Shown here: piece by piece, positions 53,209-61,180 of the stretch | How the letters are laid out: each line of letters begins with the position of its first letter | Position numbering within the stretch: the first letter of the stretch is position 1 | Assembly: GCF_035510375.1 (NCBI RefSeq) | Contig: NZ_DATKHG010000036.1 | DNA length: 64,000 nucleotides | Reading direction: 5' to 3' (one strand) | Source: Paenibacillus_I sp035510375 | Lineage (GTDB): Bacteria > Bacillota > Bacilli > Paenibacillales > Paenibacillaceae | Notes under the pieces: model-generated | Database searches by the model: none | Seen by the model: only the letters and a program-made list of their open reading frames with translations | What the model was told of the DNA's origin: nothing | Program-made: the position numbers and the translations under genes

Positions 53209-54309
53209 CTAAACGCGCACGATGCGGTTGCCGGCCGCTTTGGCGAGCCGGTTCATCAGCGCCAGCCCGATGCCGGCCGGATCGCAGGCTTCCGCCCAAA
53301 TGCGCTCCACCCCGAGCCGGTCGAACTCGCGAAGCGCGTCGTAGAGCCGATGGGCGGCCGCTTCGAGCCGCGCCTCGCTCCCCAGCGTCAGAACGGCGTC
53401 TGCCCGGAAGCCCGCCGCCCGCTCGTCGTAAGTAAGCACGCCGGTCCGGCGGCCGGCCAGCCGGGCGGCCGCCTCCTGCGCTTCGATATAACGGCGGACC
53501 GCTTCCGGTTCTCCCGCAACGAGCACCATCTCGCCGCGCGGCGCATAATGCGCATACTTCATGCCGGGCGAGCGAGGCGCACCCGACGCCGCTCCCGCTT
53601 CGCCAAACTGCGGGTCGAGCGGCGCCCGAAGCGACTCGTCCAGCTCGACCTCGCAGCCGGCCGCTTGCCGCAGCGCCTCCGGCGTCACCCCGCCGGGCCG
53701 CAGAACGCGGATGCGGCCGTCGTCGATTTCCACGACGGTCGACTCCAGTCCCACGTCGGCTGCGCCGCCATCGACCAAGCCGTCGATCCGACCGGCCAGG
53801 TCGTCCCGTACATGCTCGGCGCGCGTCGGGCTCGGACGGCCCGAGCGGTTCGCGCTCGGCGCCGCGACCGGGCAGCCCGCCGCCGCAATCAGCCGCAGCG
53901 CGATCGGATGGGACGGCATCCGCAACGCGACCGTGTCCAGCCCGGCGGTGACGCGCGGCGATACGGCGCCCGGCCGGGCGGGCAGCACAAGCGTGAGCGG
54001 GCCGGGCCAGAAACGTTCCATCAGCTTCCGGGCAATCTCGCCATAGGGAAGCACGATCCCTTCCAGCTGCGAGCGGTCCGCTATATGTACAATCAACGGG
54101 TTATCGGACGGGCGGCCCTTGGCCGCAAAAACCCGTTCAACCGCCGCCGTATTCGCCGCATCCGCGCCCAGCCCGTATACCGTCTCCGTAGGAAACGCCA
54201 CCGTGCCGCCTTGCCGCAGCAGGCCGGCGGCTTCGGCTATCGCTTTTTCGGCCGCAGGCCCGTCCCCTTCCCGCATCGTCCAAACCTTCGTCTCTCGTTC
54301 CACTTTCAT
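53209..54309 (-). CDS. ywlC: threonylcarbamoyl-AMP synthase (Sua5/YwlC)
   Basis: This 366-residue enzyme makes threonylcarbamoyl-AMP from threonine, bicarbonate and ATP for the t6A37 tRNA modification. The YrdC domain (about 18-205) shows GGTVAFPTETVYGLGADA, KGRPSDNPLIVHI, FWPGPLTLVLPA and the SANRSGRPSPT block. A C-terminal Sua5 domain follows a linker ending SPGMKYAHYAPRGE, so it is the two-domain type. It lies between spoIIR and mntP as in Bacillus. Confidence 0.94.
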   Translation of the reverse strand: MKVERETKVWTMREGDGPAAEKAIAEAAGLLRQGGTVAFPTETVYGLGADAANTAAVERVFAAKGRPSDNPLIVHIADRSQLEGIVLPYGEIARKLMERFWPGPLTLVLPARPGAVSPRVTAGLDTVALRMPSHPIALRLIAAAGCPVAAPSANRSGRPSPTRAEHVRDDLAGRIDGLVDGGAADVGLESTVVEIDDGRIRVLRPGGVTPEALRQAAGCEVELDESLRAPLDPQFGEAGAASGAPRSPGMKYAHYAPRGEMVLVAGEPEAVRRYIEAQEAAARLAGRRTGVLTYDERAAGFRADAVLTLGSEARLEAAAHRLYDALREFDRLGVERIWAEACDPAGIGLALMNRLAKAAGNRIVRV

Positions 54310-54380
54310 ACCCCGCAGCTCCGTTTTTCATTCGCCACATTATAGCACAATCCCGCCGGCCAACAAGCAGGCGCGCAGCG

Positions 54381-54428
54381 AAAAAACCGAAGCTCGGTGC
54401 GGCGGTGCGCCCTCTCCGGCTTCGGTTT
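54381..54428 (-). terminator. terminator of spoIIR
   Basis: On the minus strand AAACCGAAGC and GCTTCGGTTT arms with a longer loop are followed by TTTCGC. It lies between the spoIIR stop and ywlC. Confidence 0.75.
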
Positions 54429-54442
54429 ATGCGATCGTCTGA

Positions 54443-55111
54443 TTAGCGAAACAGGTTTTTGAAAAATTCGGCAATCGACTTCAGCATCTCCCATACGTAA
54501 AACTTCACTTGCGGATCCTCCTGCAGCGGCGACGCCTCCCGGGCAGCGTCTACCGTTGCCGCGGCAGTCTTCACGTCCGTCTCTTCGCCGTTCACCGAAC
54601 CCGCGAAGCACATCGCCGGGAAAAGCACGCACCACCAGTTCCGCCCCTCGCCCTCGCCCAGCGTAATGCGCAGCGCTTCATAATCGCCGGCAGGATAGAG
54701 CCGGCTTCCGTATATTTTGGTCGGGAACGGCACGACGCCGAGCTCGACCTCGGCGCTGTAATCGAAGCCCCGTGCGGCCAGCTCGCTGCGGACAAGCCGC
54801 TCGATTTCGGGCAGCCGGCCCTTGAGCTTCAGGCGCGCATCCTCAATCGTCAGCTGACCTCCGTTCGCAAATCGTCCCAAATCGGCCATGACGGCGTCGC
54901 GTATTTGTCGTTTAACGGCCTGATCGGCCGGCGAATCCGAATTGGCGACAATGCGGAAACGGATCGCCTGCTCGGGAATGACGCCGCCGGTCAAGGAAGC
55001 ATCCTTCTGCAGGCTTTCCCAAGACATCACAAGCAGCATAAGTGCGATAAACAGATAGCCGTACGACGCGCGAAAAGGAAACGAATAAAAGAAATGATTG
55101 CGGATGACCAT
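54443..55111 (-). CDS. spoIIR: stage II sporulation protein R, signal for pro-sigma-E processing
   Basis: This 222-residue exported protein is made in the forespore and activates the SpoIIGA protease in the septal membrane so that sigma-E appears only in the mother cell. After a short basic start (MVIRNHFFYSFPFRASYG) comes one hydrophobic segment (about 20-35). The family domain includes IPEQAIRFRIVANSDSPADQ, RDAVMADL and YPAGDYEALRITLGEGEGRN followed by WWCVLFPAMCF. ATG 55111 lies eight bases after GAGGGG; the longer frame is unsupported. Confidence 0.93.
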   Translation of the reverse strand: MVIRNHFFYSFPFRASYGYLFIALMLLVMSWESLQKDASLTGGVIPEQAIRFRIVANSDSPADQAVKRQIRDAVMADLGRFANGGQLTIEDARLKLKGRLPEIERLVRSELAARGFDYSAEVELGVVPFPTKIYGSRLYPAGDYEALRITLGEGEGRNWWCVLFPAMCFAGSVNGEETDVKTAAATVDAAREASPLQEDPQVKFYVWEMLKSIAEFFKNLFR

Positions 55112-55176
55112 GACACAAGCCCCTCTTTCGGGCGCCCGTCGGCGCTCAGCTTGCGTTCCGGAACGGTTCATAGCTC

Positions 55177-55205
55177 CAGTATGTCCGGTATCCGAATCTT
55201 TAAAC
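55177..55205 (-). promoter_or_regulatory. putative sigma-F promoter for spoIIR
   Basis: On the minus strand GTTTA (55201-55205, four of five to GYATA) lies 14 bases ahead of GGACATACTG (55177-55186), a full match to the sigma-F -10 consensus. The spacing equals that of the spoIIQ candidate. Confidence 0.55.
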
Positions 55206-55358
55206 CTCACAATCTATCAACAACTTCGGTTAAGCCGCTTATGCAGCCTTGAACCCGCAGCGGCGGCCCTCGCAACCAGCGCGACCCTCGCGAACCGTCC
55301 CGCTAACCAACCGCCACCTCAAAAAATCTTGCAGCCCGAAAGCCGGGCGGGATAACAA

Positions 55359-55386
55359 GAAAAGGAGCTCAGGCGACTCCCTTTTT
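55359..55386 (-). terminator. terminator of prmC
   Basis: On the minus strand AAAAGG-AG and CT-CCTTTT arms enclose a short loop, 15 bases past the prmC stop. Confidence 0.7.
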
Positions 55387-55401
55387 CGCATACAGCCTTG
55401 C

Positions 55402-56478
55402 TTAAATTTGGCTCCGCAAACCGATCACATGGCGCTCGATACCCGCGTAGTCCTCAATAATGCGCACTTCATCCCAATAATCTGTGTTCCGCAACATCTG
55501 CGCCACCTCCCGGGCTTGGCCTTGACCGAGCTCAAAAGCGACGATACGCGGAATGGCGGCCAGCGCCGGGAGTTGGGCAAGCATGCGCCGGTACGGCTCC
55601 AGACCGTCCTCGCCGCCGTCGAGCGCGAGCCGGGGCTCATGGTCGCGCACCTCGCGCTGCAGCCCCTCGATGTCCGCCGCCGGAATGTACGGCGGGTTGG
55701 ACACGAGCACGTCGATGCGCAGCCCGGCTGTTTCCAGCGCAGGCGGGCGAACATTGCGCTCGGCATGTGCGCGCCGGCTCGCTGAGACATCAGCCTGCGG
55801 CTCTCCCTGTGTGCCGGTTCCATCTTCCGCCGCCTCTTGCTTGGCGCCCGCCGGCTTTGCGGTGAACGGCCTAAGCAGGTCGCCCTGCGCGAAAGCCATA
55901 CGCGCTATCGCCCCGTGACGGGCTGCGTTCAGGCGGGCGACCGCGAGCGCGTCCTTCGACAGATCGGACGCGCACACACGCCAAGCCGGGCGCCGCGCGG
56001 CGAGCGTCACGGCAATGGCGCCGCTGCCCGTGCCGACGTCGACCACGGTCGGCGCAGGCGATCCGGGCGCGGGCTCACGCCCGGCCGCGCCCGGCCACAG
56101 CCGGTCGGCCGCGGCCAGCAACGCCTCAACCAACAGCTCCGTCTCGGGGCGCGGGATGAGCACCGCCGGCGTTACCGTGAACGGCAGGCCGTAAAACCAT
56201 TGTTCGCCGACAATATATTGAACAGGCTCGCCGGCCGCCTTGCGCGACACAAGCGCCGTCCATTCCACCCCCCGCTCGGCCGGAAAAGGATCGCGCCAGT
56301 CGCGCAGCAATCCTGCGGGCTCTATTCCGAGCAAATGCTGCAGCAGCCGCTCCGCATTCGCCCGCCCCTCATCGACGCCTTGCTCCGACAAGTAGGATGC
56401 GGCCTTCAGGCAGGCTTCTCCGACCGTGAGGCCTTGAACCGGTTCGAACCGCAGCGGTCTATCTCCGGCTTCAGTCAT
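55402..56478 (-). CDS. prmC: peptide chain release factor N5-glutamine methyltransferase PrmC
   Basis: This enzyme of about 358 residues methylates the Gln of the GGQ motif in release factors and directly follows prfA, its substrate. An N-terminal helical domain is followed by the SAM-binding motif VVDVGTGSGAIAVTLA and the catalytic VSNPPYIPAADIEGLQREV. An Ala/Gly-rich insert (about residues 224-258) lengthens the catalytic domain. I chose ATG 56478 (MTEAGDRPL), with GAGGGGAG upstream. An ATG at 56568 is open in frame, but the segment between contains a strong hairpin more typical of intergenic DNA. Confidence 0.92.
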   Translation of the reverse strand: MTEAGDRPLRFEPVQGLTVGEACLKAASYLSEQGVDEGRANAERLLQHLLGIEPAGLLRDWRDPFPAERGVEWTALVSRKAAGEPVQYIVGEQWFYGLPFTVTPAVLIPRPETELLVEALLAAADRLWPGAAGREPAPGSPAPTVVDVGTGSGAIAVTLAARRPAWRVCASDLSKDALAVARLNAARHGAIARMAFAQGDLLRPFTAKPAGAKQEAAEDGTGTQGEPQADVSASRRAHAERNVRPPALETAGLRIDVLVSNPPYIPAADIEGLQREVRDHEPRLALDGGEDGLEPYRRMLAQLPALAAIPRIVAFELGQGQAREVAQMLRNTDYWDEVRIIEDYAGIERHVIGLRSQI

Positions 56479-56502
56479 CGCGGATACGCTCCCCTCAAGA
56501 AA

Positions 56503-56546
56503 CGGCCGGCAAGACTGGCGCTCCGTAAAGCGCCCCTTGCCGGCCG
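56503..56546. other. strong hairpin between prfA and prmC
   Basis: CGGCCGGCAAG pairs with CTTGCCGGCCG around an inner GGCGC/GCGCC stem. A T6 run follows on the plus strand and GTTTCTTG on the minus strand. It may be a leaky terminator or a processing/stability element that sets prmC below prfA. Confidence 0.7.
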
Positions 56547-56602
56547 ATTGCTTTTTTGCTGATGTCATTCTTGATACGCTCGCCTTACTATACCCGCCGG
56601 TG

Positions 56603-57688
56603 TTATACGCCCGCGGTCGCGTTTTCCCGCTCCAGCAGCTCGGTTTGCTCCGCCAGCGTCAGCGCATCGACGATTTCCTGCATGTCGCCGTTCATCACGG
56701 CGTCCAGCTTGTGCAGCGTCAAGCCGATCCGATGGTCGGTCACGCGGCTTTGCGGAAAATTATACGTCCGGATCCGCTCGCTGCGGTCGCCGGTTCCGAC
56801 TTTGCTTTTGCGCTCGCCGGCATACTTCGCCTCCTCTTCCTGCCGCTTGATATCGAAAATCCGGGCTCTCAGCACCTGCAGCGCCTTCTGCTTATTATCG
56901 TTCTGCGACTTGCCGTCCTGGCAAGTGGCGACGATCCCTGTCGGGATGTGCGTCACCCGCACCGCCGACTTCGTCGTGTTGACGGACTGCCCGCCGGCGC
57001 CGCTGGAGCAGAACGTGTCGACGCGGATGTCTTTATCGAGAATTTCGATTTCGACGTCTTCCACCTCCGGCATCACCGCGACGGTCGACGTCGACGTATG
57101 AATGCGTCCGCCGGACTCAGTCACCGGAATCCGCTGCACCCGATGGGCGCCGCTCTCGTATTTCAGCTTGCTGTAAGCGCCTTTGCCGGAGATCATGAAA
57201 ATAACCTCCTTGAAGCCGCCCAGATCGTTCTCGTTCGCATCGAGCAGCTCGACGCGCCAGCCCTGCGAATCCGCGAAGCGGGTATACATCCGGTACAGGT
57301 CGGACGCGAACAAAGCTGCCTCATCGCCGCCCGCCGCGCCGCGCACCTCCACGATCACGTTCTTGTCGTCGTTCGGATCCTTCGGCAGCATGAGCACGCG
57401 AATGCGCTCTTCCAGCTCGGTCTGGCGGGCGGTCAGCTCCTCGATTTCCAGCTTGACCATCTCTCGCATTTCATCGTCCAGCCTCTCTGCCTGCATCGCC
57501 TTGGCGTCGTTGAGCTGTTCGATCGTATTTTTATATTCGGTGTAAGCCGCGTAAGCGTCCTGAAGATCGGATTGTTCCTTGGAGTAGTCGCGCAGCTTCT
57601 TCGGATCGGCGGCGACGTCCGGGTCGCAGAGCAGCTCGCTCAGCTTTTCGTATCGGTCCGCCAGCGCTTGCAAACGGTCCAACATCAT
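56603..57688 (-). CDS. prfA: peptide chain release factor 1
   Basis: This factor of about 361 residues recognises UAA and UAG. The hydrolysis motif is SGAGGQSVNTTKSAVRVTH. The anticodon-like tripeptide region lies in the block after GAHRVQRIPVTESGGRIHTS. The start is ATG 57688 or 57685 (MLDRLQAL), with GGGG eight to eleven bases upstream. It is followed by prmC. Confidence 0.96.
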   Translation of the reverse strand: MMLDRLQALADRYEKLSELLCDPDVAADPKKLRDYSKEQSDLQDAYAAYTEYKNTIEQLNDAKAMQAERLDDEMREMVKLEIEELTARQTELEERIRVLMLPKDPNDDKNVIVEVRGAAGGDEAALFASDLYRMYTRFADSQGWRVELLDANENDLGGFKEVIFMISGKGAYSKLKYESGAHRVQRIPVTESGGRIHTSTSTVAVMPEVEDVEIEILDKDIRVDTFCSSGAGGQSVNTTKSAVRVTHIPTGIVATCQDGKSQNDNKQKALQVLRARIFDIKRQEEEAKYAGERKSKVGTGDRSERIRTYNFPQSRVTDHRIGLTLHKLDAVMNGDMQEIVDALTLAEQTELLERENATAGV

Positions 57689-57723
57689 ACATAACACCCC
57701 TAAATAAAAAATTCCGTCCTATT

Positions 57724-57729
57724 ATTATA
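57724..57729 (-). promoter_or_regulatory. putative extended -10 promoter for prfA
   Basis: On the minus strand TGGTATAAT lies 36 bases upstream of the prfA start, without a clear -35 element. Confidence 0.45.
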
Positions 57730-57789
57730 CCACAATCCGCGCGGTTTCGTCCCTTGCCAAAAAAATACCGGCGCAACCGTCCGTCCCGC

Positions 57790-58049
57790 GCTCCTTTTAG
57801 CCACTATCCCCTCCGCTCAGACCCTGCTCCCACGCTCCTTTTAGCCACTATCCCGTCCGCTCAGAACCCTACTCCCACGCTCCTTTCAGCCACTATCCCC
57901 TCCGCTCAGAACTCTGCTCCCACACTCCTTTTAGCCACTATCCCCTCCGCTCAGGATCCCGCTCCACGCTCCTTTTAACCACTATCCCCATCACTCAGAC
58001 CCTGCTCCCACGCTCCTTTTAGCCACTATCCCCTCCGCTCAGAACACGA
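57790..58049 (+). repeat. six tandem copies of a 44-45 bp repeat unit
   Basis: Units begin at 57790, 57834, 57879, 57924, 57968 and 58012. Each contains CTCCTTTTAGCCACTATCCC followed by a CTCCGCTCAG-like end and a CTGCTCCCAC joint. Differences are scattered single bases and one-base length changes. It is the same family as the copies near 18.9, 20.4, 58.6 and 64.0 kb. No ORF is conserved across units. Confidence 0.93.
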
Positions 58050-58208
58050 CCTTGAAGCGCCCCCTCAACACCCCGCTTGAGAAAGACCGCAAGAAAATAG
58101 CATAGGCTACTATGCTTCCTAGCGGACTGGTAGTCGGATCGGCGTCGCCGCGTGCTGGAAAAGTGGCTTTGAGCTGGAGTGAGGGCGGCTGTAAGTTGAC
58201 TAACCTAA

Positions 58209-58396
58209 CAAGGTGCATTTTATGCACTTGGTTAAATGCGGCCGGCGGCGATGGGACATCAAGGTGCACGGAGTACACCTTGTTTCGCGGTTTTCGGATA
58301 AAACCCCGGATTTGGGGCCAACAAGGTGCAGGTTTTGCACTTGGATTAGACAAAAAGGGAGAAACGGCGAAAACAAGGTGCAGGTTTTGCACCTTG
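58209..58396 (+). repeat. four spaced palindromic repeats (CAAGGTGCA...TGCACTTGG)
   Basis: Copies of about 22-23 bases start at 58209, 58260, 58322 and 58374, each an inverted repeat around a short loop. They are separated by unrelated stretches of about 29, 39 and 30 bases. The last copy runs directly into the seven-base array. Confidence 0.85.
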
Positions 58397-58533
58397 CACC
58401 TTGCACCCTGCACCCTGCACCCTGCACCTGGCACCTCCCGCCTTGCACCCTGCACCTTGCACCTTGCACCTGGCACCTGGCACCCTGCACCCTGCACCCT
58501 GCACCCTGCACCTGGCACCTCCCGCCTTGCACC
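58387..58533 (+). repeat. array of 21 seven-base units
   Basis: 147 bases read as 21 heptamers in perfect register. The variants are TTGCACC, CTGCACC, TGGCACC and TCCCGCC. The series TGGCACC-TCCCGCC-TTGCACC occurs twice (58429-58449 and 58513-58533), which points to a higher-order duplication. Open frames across it are produced by the repeat. Confidence 0.93.
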
Positions 58534-58562
58534 GTGCGCGTTGCCGAACGATGCCGCTTGTG

Positions 58563-58635
58563 CTGAGCGAAGGGGATAGTGGCCGTAAGGCGGTTCAAAC
58601 ACCTCAACTGAGCCGACGGGATAGTGGCCATAAGG
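58563..58635 (-). repeat. two copies of the 45 bp dispersed repeat, minus orientation
   Basis: Copies at 58563-58590 and 58608-58635 read, on the minus strand, CCTTACGGCCACTATCCCC and CCTTATGGCCACTATCCCG followed by TTCGCTCAG or TCGGCTCAG. Their 45-base spacing equals the tandem period at 57.8 kb. A run of 11 C (58644-58654) follows. Confidence 0.88.
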
Positions 58636-58693
58636 CGGTTCAACCCCCCCCCCCAAGACGCAACTGCTCAGCAGCCCAATGTCCACGGGAACG

Positions 58694-58720
58694 GAAAAAG
58701 GACGCTGACAGCGCCCTTTT
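58694..58720 (-). terminator. terminator of ychF
   Basis: On the minus strand AAAAGG-CGCTG pairs with CAGCG-CCTTTT with almost no loop, followed by TTCC. It lies 14 bases past the ychF stop. Confidence 0.75.
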
Positions 58721-58734
58721 CACCGCAGTTGCTT

Positions 58735-59835
58735 CTATACGTTAAACCGGAAATGCATAACGTCGCCGTCCTGCACGACGTATTCCTTGCCCTCCAGCCG
58801 AAGCTGGCCTTTCTCCTTGGCCGCGTTCATCGATCCGGCCGCCACCAGATCCTCGTAGGAAACGACCTCCGCGCGGATGAAGCCGCGCTCGAAATCGGTA
58901 TGGATGACACCCGCCGCCTGCGGCGCCTTCATCCCTTTGCGGATCGTCCAGGCCCGGACCTCCTGAACGCCGGCCGTAAAGTACGTGTACAAGCCGAGCA
59001 GCTTGTACGCCGCCTTGATCAACCGGTTCAAGCCCGACTCTTCCAGCCCGAGCTCCTCCAGGAACATCGCCTTGTCCTCGCCCTCCAGCTCGGCGATCTC
59101 GGCTTCCACCTTCGCGCTGATCGGCACAACCTCCGCGTTCTCGGCCGCGGCGAATTCGCGAACCTTCTGCACATAAGGGTTGTTGTCCGTGTCCGCCACC
59201 TCGGCCTCGCTGACATTCGCCGCGTAAAGCACCGGCTTGATCGTCAGCAGATGCAGATCCCGCACGATAAGCCGCTCTTCCTCGCCAAGCTCCACGCTGC
59301 GCGCCGGCATGTCGTTGTACAACGCTTCCTTGATGCGTTCCAGCACTTCGACCTCCTGCGCGTATTTCTTGTCTCCGCCCTTCATGTTCTTGCGGCTGCG
59401 CTCGATCCGCTTCTCGACCGAATCGAGGTCCGCCAAGATCAATTCCAGGTTGATCGTCTGAATATCGCTGAGCGGGTCCACCTTGCCCGCGACGTGCGTG
59501 ATGTTCTCATCCTGGAAGCAGCGCACCACGTGCACAATCGCATCCACCTCGCGGATATGCGCGAGAAATTTATTGCCCAGCCCTTCGCCTTTGCTCGCGC
59601 CGGCCACCAGGCCCGCGATATCCACGAATTCAAAAGCGGTAGGCACCGTGCGGTTCGGCACCACCAGCTCGGTCAGCTTGTCCAGCCGCTCGTCCGGCAC
59701 CTCCACAACGCCTACGTTCGGATCGATCGTGCAAAACGGATAGTTCGCGGATTCCGCGCCCGCTTGCGTAATTGCATTAAAAAGCGTCGACTTTCCCACG
59801 TTGGGGAGGCCGACTATCCCTGCTTTCAAAGCCAT
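58735..59835 (-). CDS. ychF: redox-regulated ATPase YchF (Obg family)
   Basis: This 366-residue P-loop protein binds ATP rather than GTP and associates with ribosomes. Motifs are G1 GLPNVGKSTLFNAIT, G3 VDIAGLVAGASKGEGLG, and an altered G4 (AANVSEAEV) in place of NKxD, as the family shows. A coiled coil follows, and the C-terminal TGS domain ends VVQDGDVMHFRFNV. Confidence 0.96.
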   Translation of the reverse strand: MALKAGIVGLPNVGKSTLFNAITQAGAESANYPFCTIDPNVGVVEVPDERLDKLTELVVPNRTVPTAFEFVDIAGLVAGASKGEGLGNKFLAHIREVDAIVHVVRCFQDENITHVAGKVDPLSDIQTINLELILADLDSVEKRIERSRKNMKGGDKKYAQEVEVLERIKEALYNDMPARSVELGEEERLIVRDLHLLTIKPVLYAANVSEAEVADTDNNPYVQKVREFAAAENAEVVPISAKVEAEIAELEGEDKAMFLEELGLEESGLNRLIKAAYKLLGLYTYFTAGVQEVRAWTIRKGMKAPQAAGVIHTDFERGFIRAEVVSYEDLVAAGSMNAAKEKGQLRLEGKEYVVQDGDVMHFRFNV

Positions 59836-59942
59836 CTATGACAACTCCTTAACCTCTGGATAATCTTACGCCATTATACCCGATGCGCAAAAACATTGAA
59901 AGCCCGGCTCACATATCATGAGGCAAAGGAGTTGACGGCCAT

Positions 59943-60281
59943 ATGCCGATATACCGCATCATCGTCGATCTGTCGGATCGAAAATTATATTTGCTCGACG
60001 GCAACACCGTCGTCCGCCAATTCCCCGTCGGAATCGGCAGAATGCTCAGCCGCACCCCGACCGGAGAGTTCACCGTCGTGAACAAACAGGCCAATCCCGG
60101 CGGCCCTTACGGAGCGTTCTGGCTCGGCCTGTCGAAGCCTCACTACGGCATCCATGGAACGAATGACCCGTCCTCGATCGGACGCGAAGTCTCACGCGGC
60201 TGCATCCGGATGTATAACCGGGACGTTCTTGCCCTGGCCGCGCTCGTGCCGATCCGCACACGGGTCACGATACGTCCCTGA
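59943..60281 (+). CDS. small L,D-transpeptidase (YkuD domain)
   Basis: This 112-residue protein is essentially a bare YkuD catalytic domain. The active-site motif is complete: IHGTNDPSSIGREVSRGCIRM, with His, Ser-Gly-Cys and Arg. There is no signal peptide or LysM domain, so export is not obvious; spore-associated or forespore-located enzymes of this kind are known in Bacillales. AAAGGAG lies 11 bases before the ATG. It is divergent from ychF and begins a short plus-strand pair. Confidence 0.87.
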   Translation: MPIYRIIVDLSDRKLYLLDGNTVVRQFPVGIGRMLSRTPTGEFTVVNKQANPGGPYGAFWLGLSKPHYGIHGTNDPSSIGREVSRGCIRMYNRDVLALAALVPIRTRVTIRP

Positions 60282-60435
60282 CATCGTCGGCGCATCCTGC
60301 CTTTCCTCCCGACAAAGTATGACCGGAAGCGCGACACGGCATAATACTTTTGATACCGCATGACAACATGCCATCATCATCGCGCGGCTCAGGCGGCAAA
60401 CAATCGGCATGCAACCCATAAGGAGGCGCACTGCA

Positions 60436-60591
60436 GTGGAGAACAAGGAACATAAAGGAAACTATAAAGGAACAACCGCGATGCACGCGAAAAATCAGGA
60501 CATGGCGTTCGTCAACGATACGATAGAGGACACGAAATCCGTCAGCAACTTTACAGGCAAGAAGAGAACGGACCAATTCGGCAAAGAGTGA
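60436..60591 (+). CDS. 51-residue hydrophilic protein of unknown function
   Basis: A GTG start at 60436, nine bases after a perfect AGGAGG, opens a 51-codon frame rich in Lys, Asn, Thr and Asp (ENKEHKGNYKGTTAMHAKNQ at the start, TGKKRTDQFGKE at the end). It is followed by a clear terminator. The ribosome site and terminator argue that it is real. I recognise no family; small spore proteins have similar composition, but no signature is present. It lies 154 bases after the L,D-transpeptidase. Confidence 0.65.
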   Translation: MENKEHKGNYKGTTAMHAKNQDMAFVNDTIEDTKSVSNFTGKKRTDQFGKE

Positions 60592-60605
60592 CACCCTGTT
60601 TGCGC

Positions 60606-60650
60606 AAAAAAGACGGACGGCTGCCCTGCGCGGCCTGATCCGTCTTTTTA
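60606..60650 (+). terminator. terminator of the small plus-strand gene
   Basis: AAAAAGACGGA and TCCGTCTTTTT form the arms of a long hairpin 15 bases after the stop at 60591. Confidence 0.85.
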
Positions 60651-60714
60651 CATATCACGTTCCGCGCAACGATCACCCGTCCCACAAGAAAACTGCTTTG
60701 CTGATTCCGGACGG

Positions 60715-60761
60715 AAAAAACCGCAGGCTGCGGTCCGTTGTCGGATACGCGCCTGCGGTTT
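60715..60761 (-). terminator. terminator of trxA
   Basis: On the minus strand AAACCGCAGGC and GCCTGCGGTTT arms are followed by TTTCC, close to the trxA stop. Confidence 0.88.
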
Positions 60762-60778
60762 CGGCGATGAGGCAGGGA

Positions 60779-61090
60779 TTAAGCTTGGCCCTGGATTTTC
60801 GTCCTGAGCGCTTCTTTGCTTTGCAGACCGACCATTTTGTCGACCGGCTGTCCGTCTTTGAACAGGATCAGCGTCGGGATGCTCATGACGCCGAACTGGG
60901 AAGCGAGCTCAGGCTCTTCGTCGACGTTGATTTTGCCGATCGTCGCTTGACCTTGAAGCTCGGTCGAGAGCTCCTCTACGATCGGAAGCTGCATTTTGCA
61001 AGGTCCGCACCAAGGCGCCCAGAAGTCTACGAGCGTTACGCCGCTCTCGATGCTTTGCGAGAAATTTTCTTTCGTCAAGGTTACTGCCAT
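60779..61090 (-). CDS. trxA: thioredoxin
   Basis: This 103-residue thiol-disulfide reductant has the active site FWAPWCGPCKMQLP and the cis-Pro in SIPTLILFKDG. The start at 61090 (MAVTLTKEN) has AGGAGAGG nine bases upstream; an ATG three codons earlier is too close to it. A weak TTTACC/TATACA promoter may lie at about 61104-61135. Confidence 0.96.
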   Translation of the reverse strand: MAVTLTKENFSQSIESGVTLVDFWAPWCGPCKMQLPIVEELSTELQGQATIGKINVDEEPELASQFGVMSIPTLILFKDGQPVDKMVGLQSKEALRTKIQGQA

Positions 61091-61180
61091 GGGAATCATC
61101 CTCTCCTATTTGTATAATCACTTGCTATGTTAAGGGTAAACCCGTCACACCAGCTGCAATCAAACCGGTTCGCCTGCCGC

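Noticed and set aside
57790..58049. CRISPR array from the tandem 44-45 bp units
   Set aside because: The whole unit repeats, including the part that would be the spacer, so there are no unique spacers.
58209..58396. CRISPR-like array (four repeats of about 23 bp with 29-39 bp spacers)
   Set aside because: The repeats differ in the centre and at one end, spacers vary in length, only four copies exist, and no cas gene is present. They are better described as dispersed palindromes.
58200..58690. Open frames in both directions across the heptamer and palindrome region
   Set aside because: They arise from repeat sequence without stop codons, have no ribosome sites, and encode repetitive Cys/His/Pro or Cys/Arg/Gln strings.
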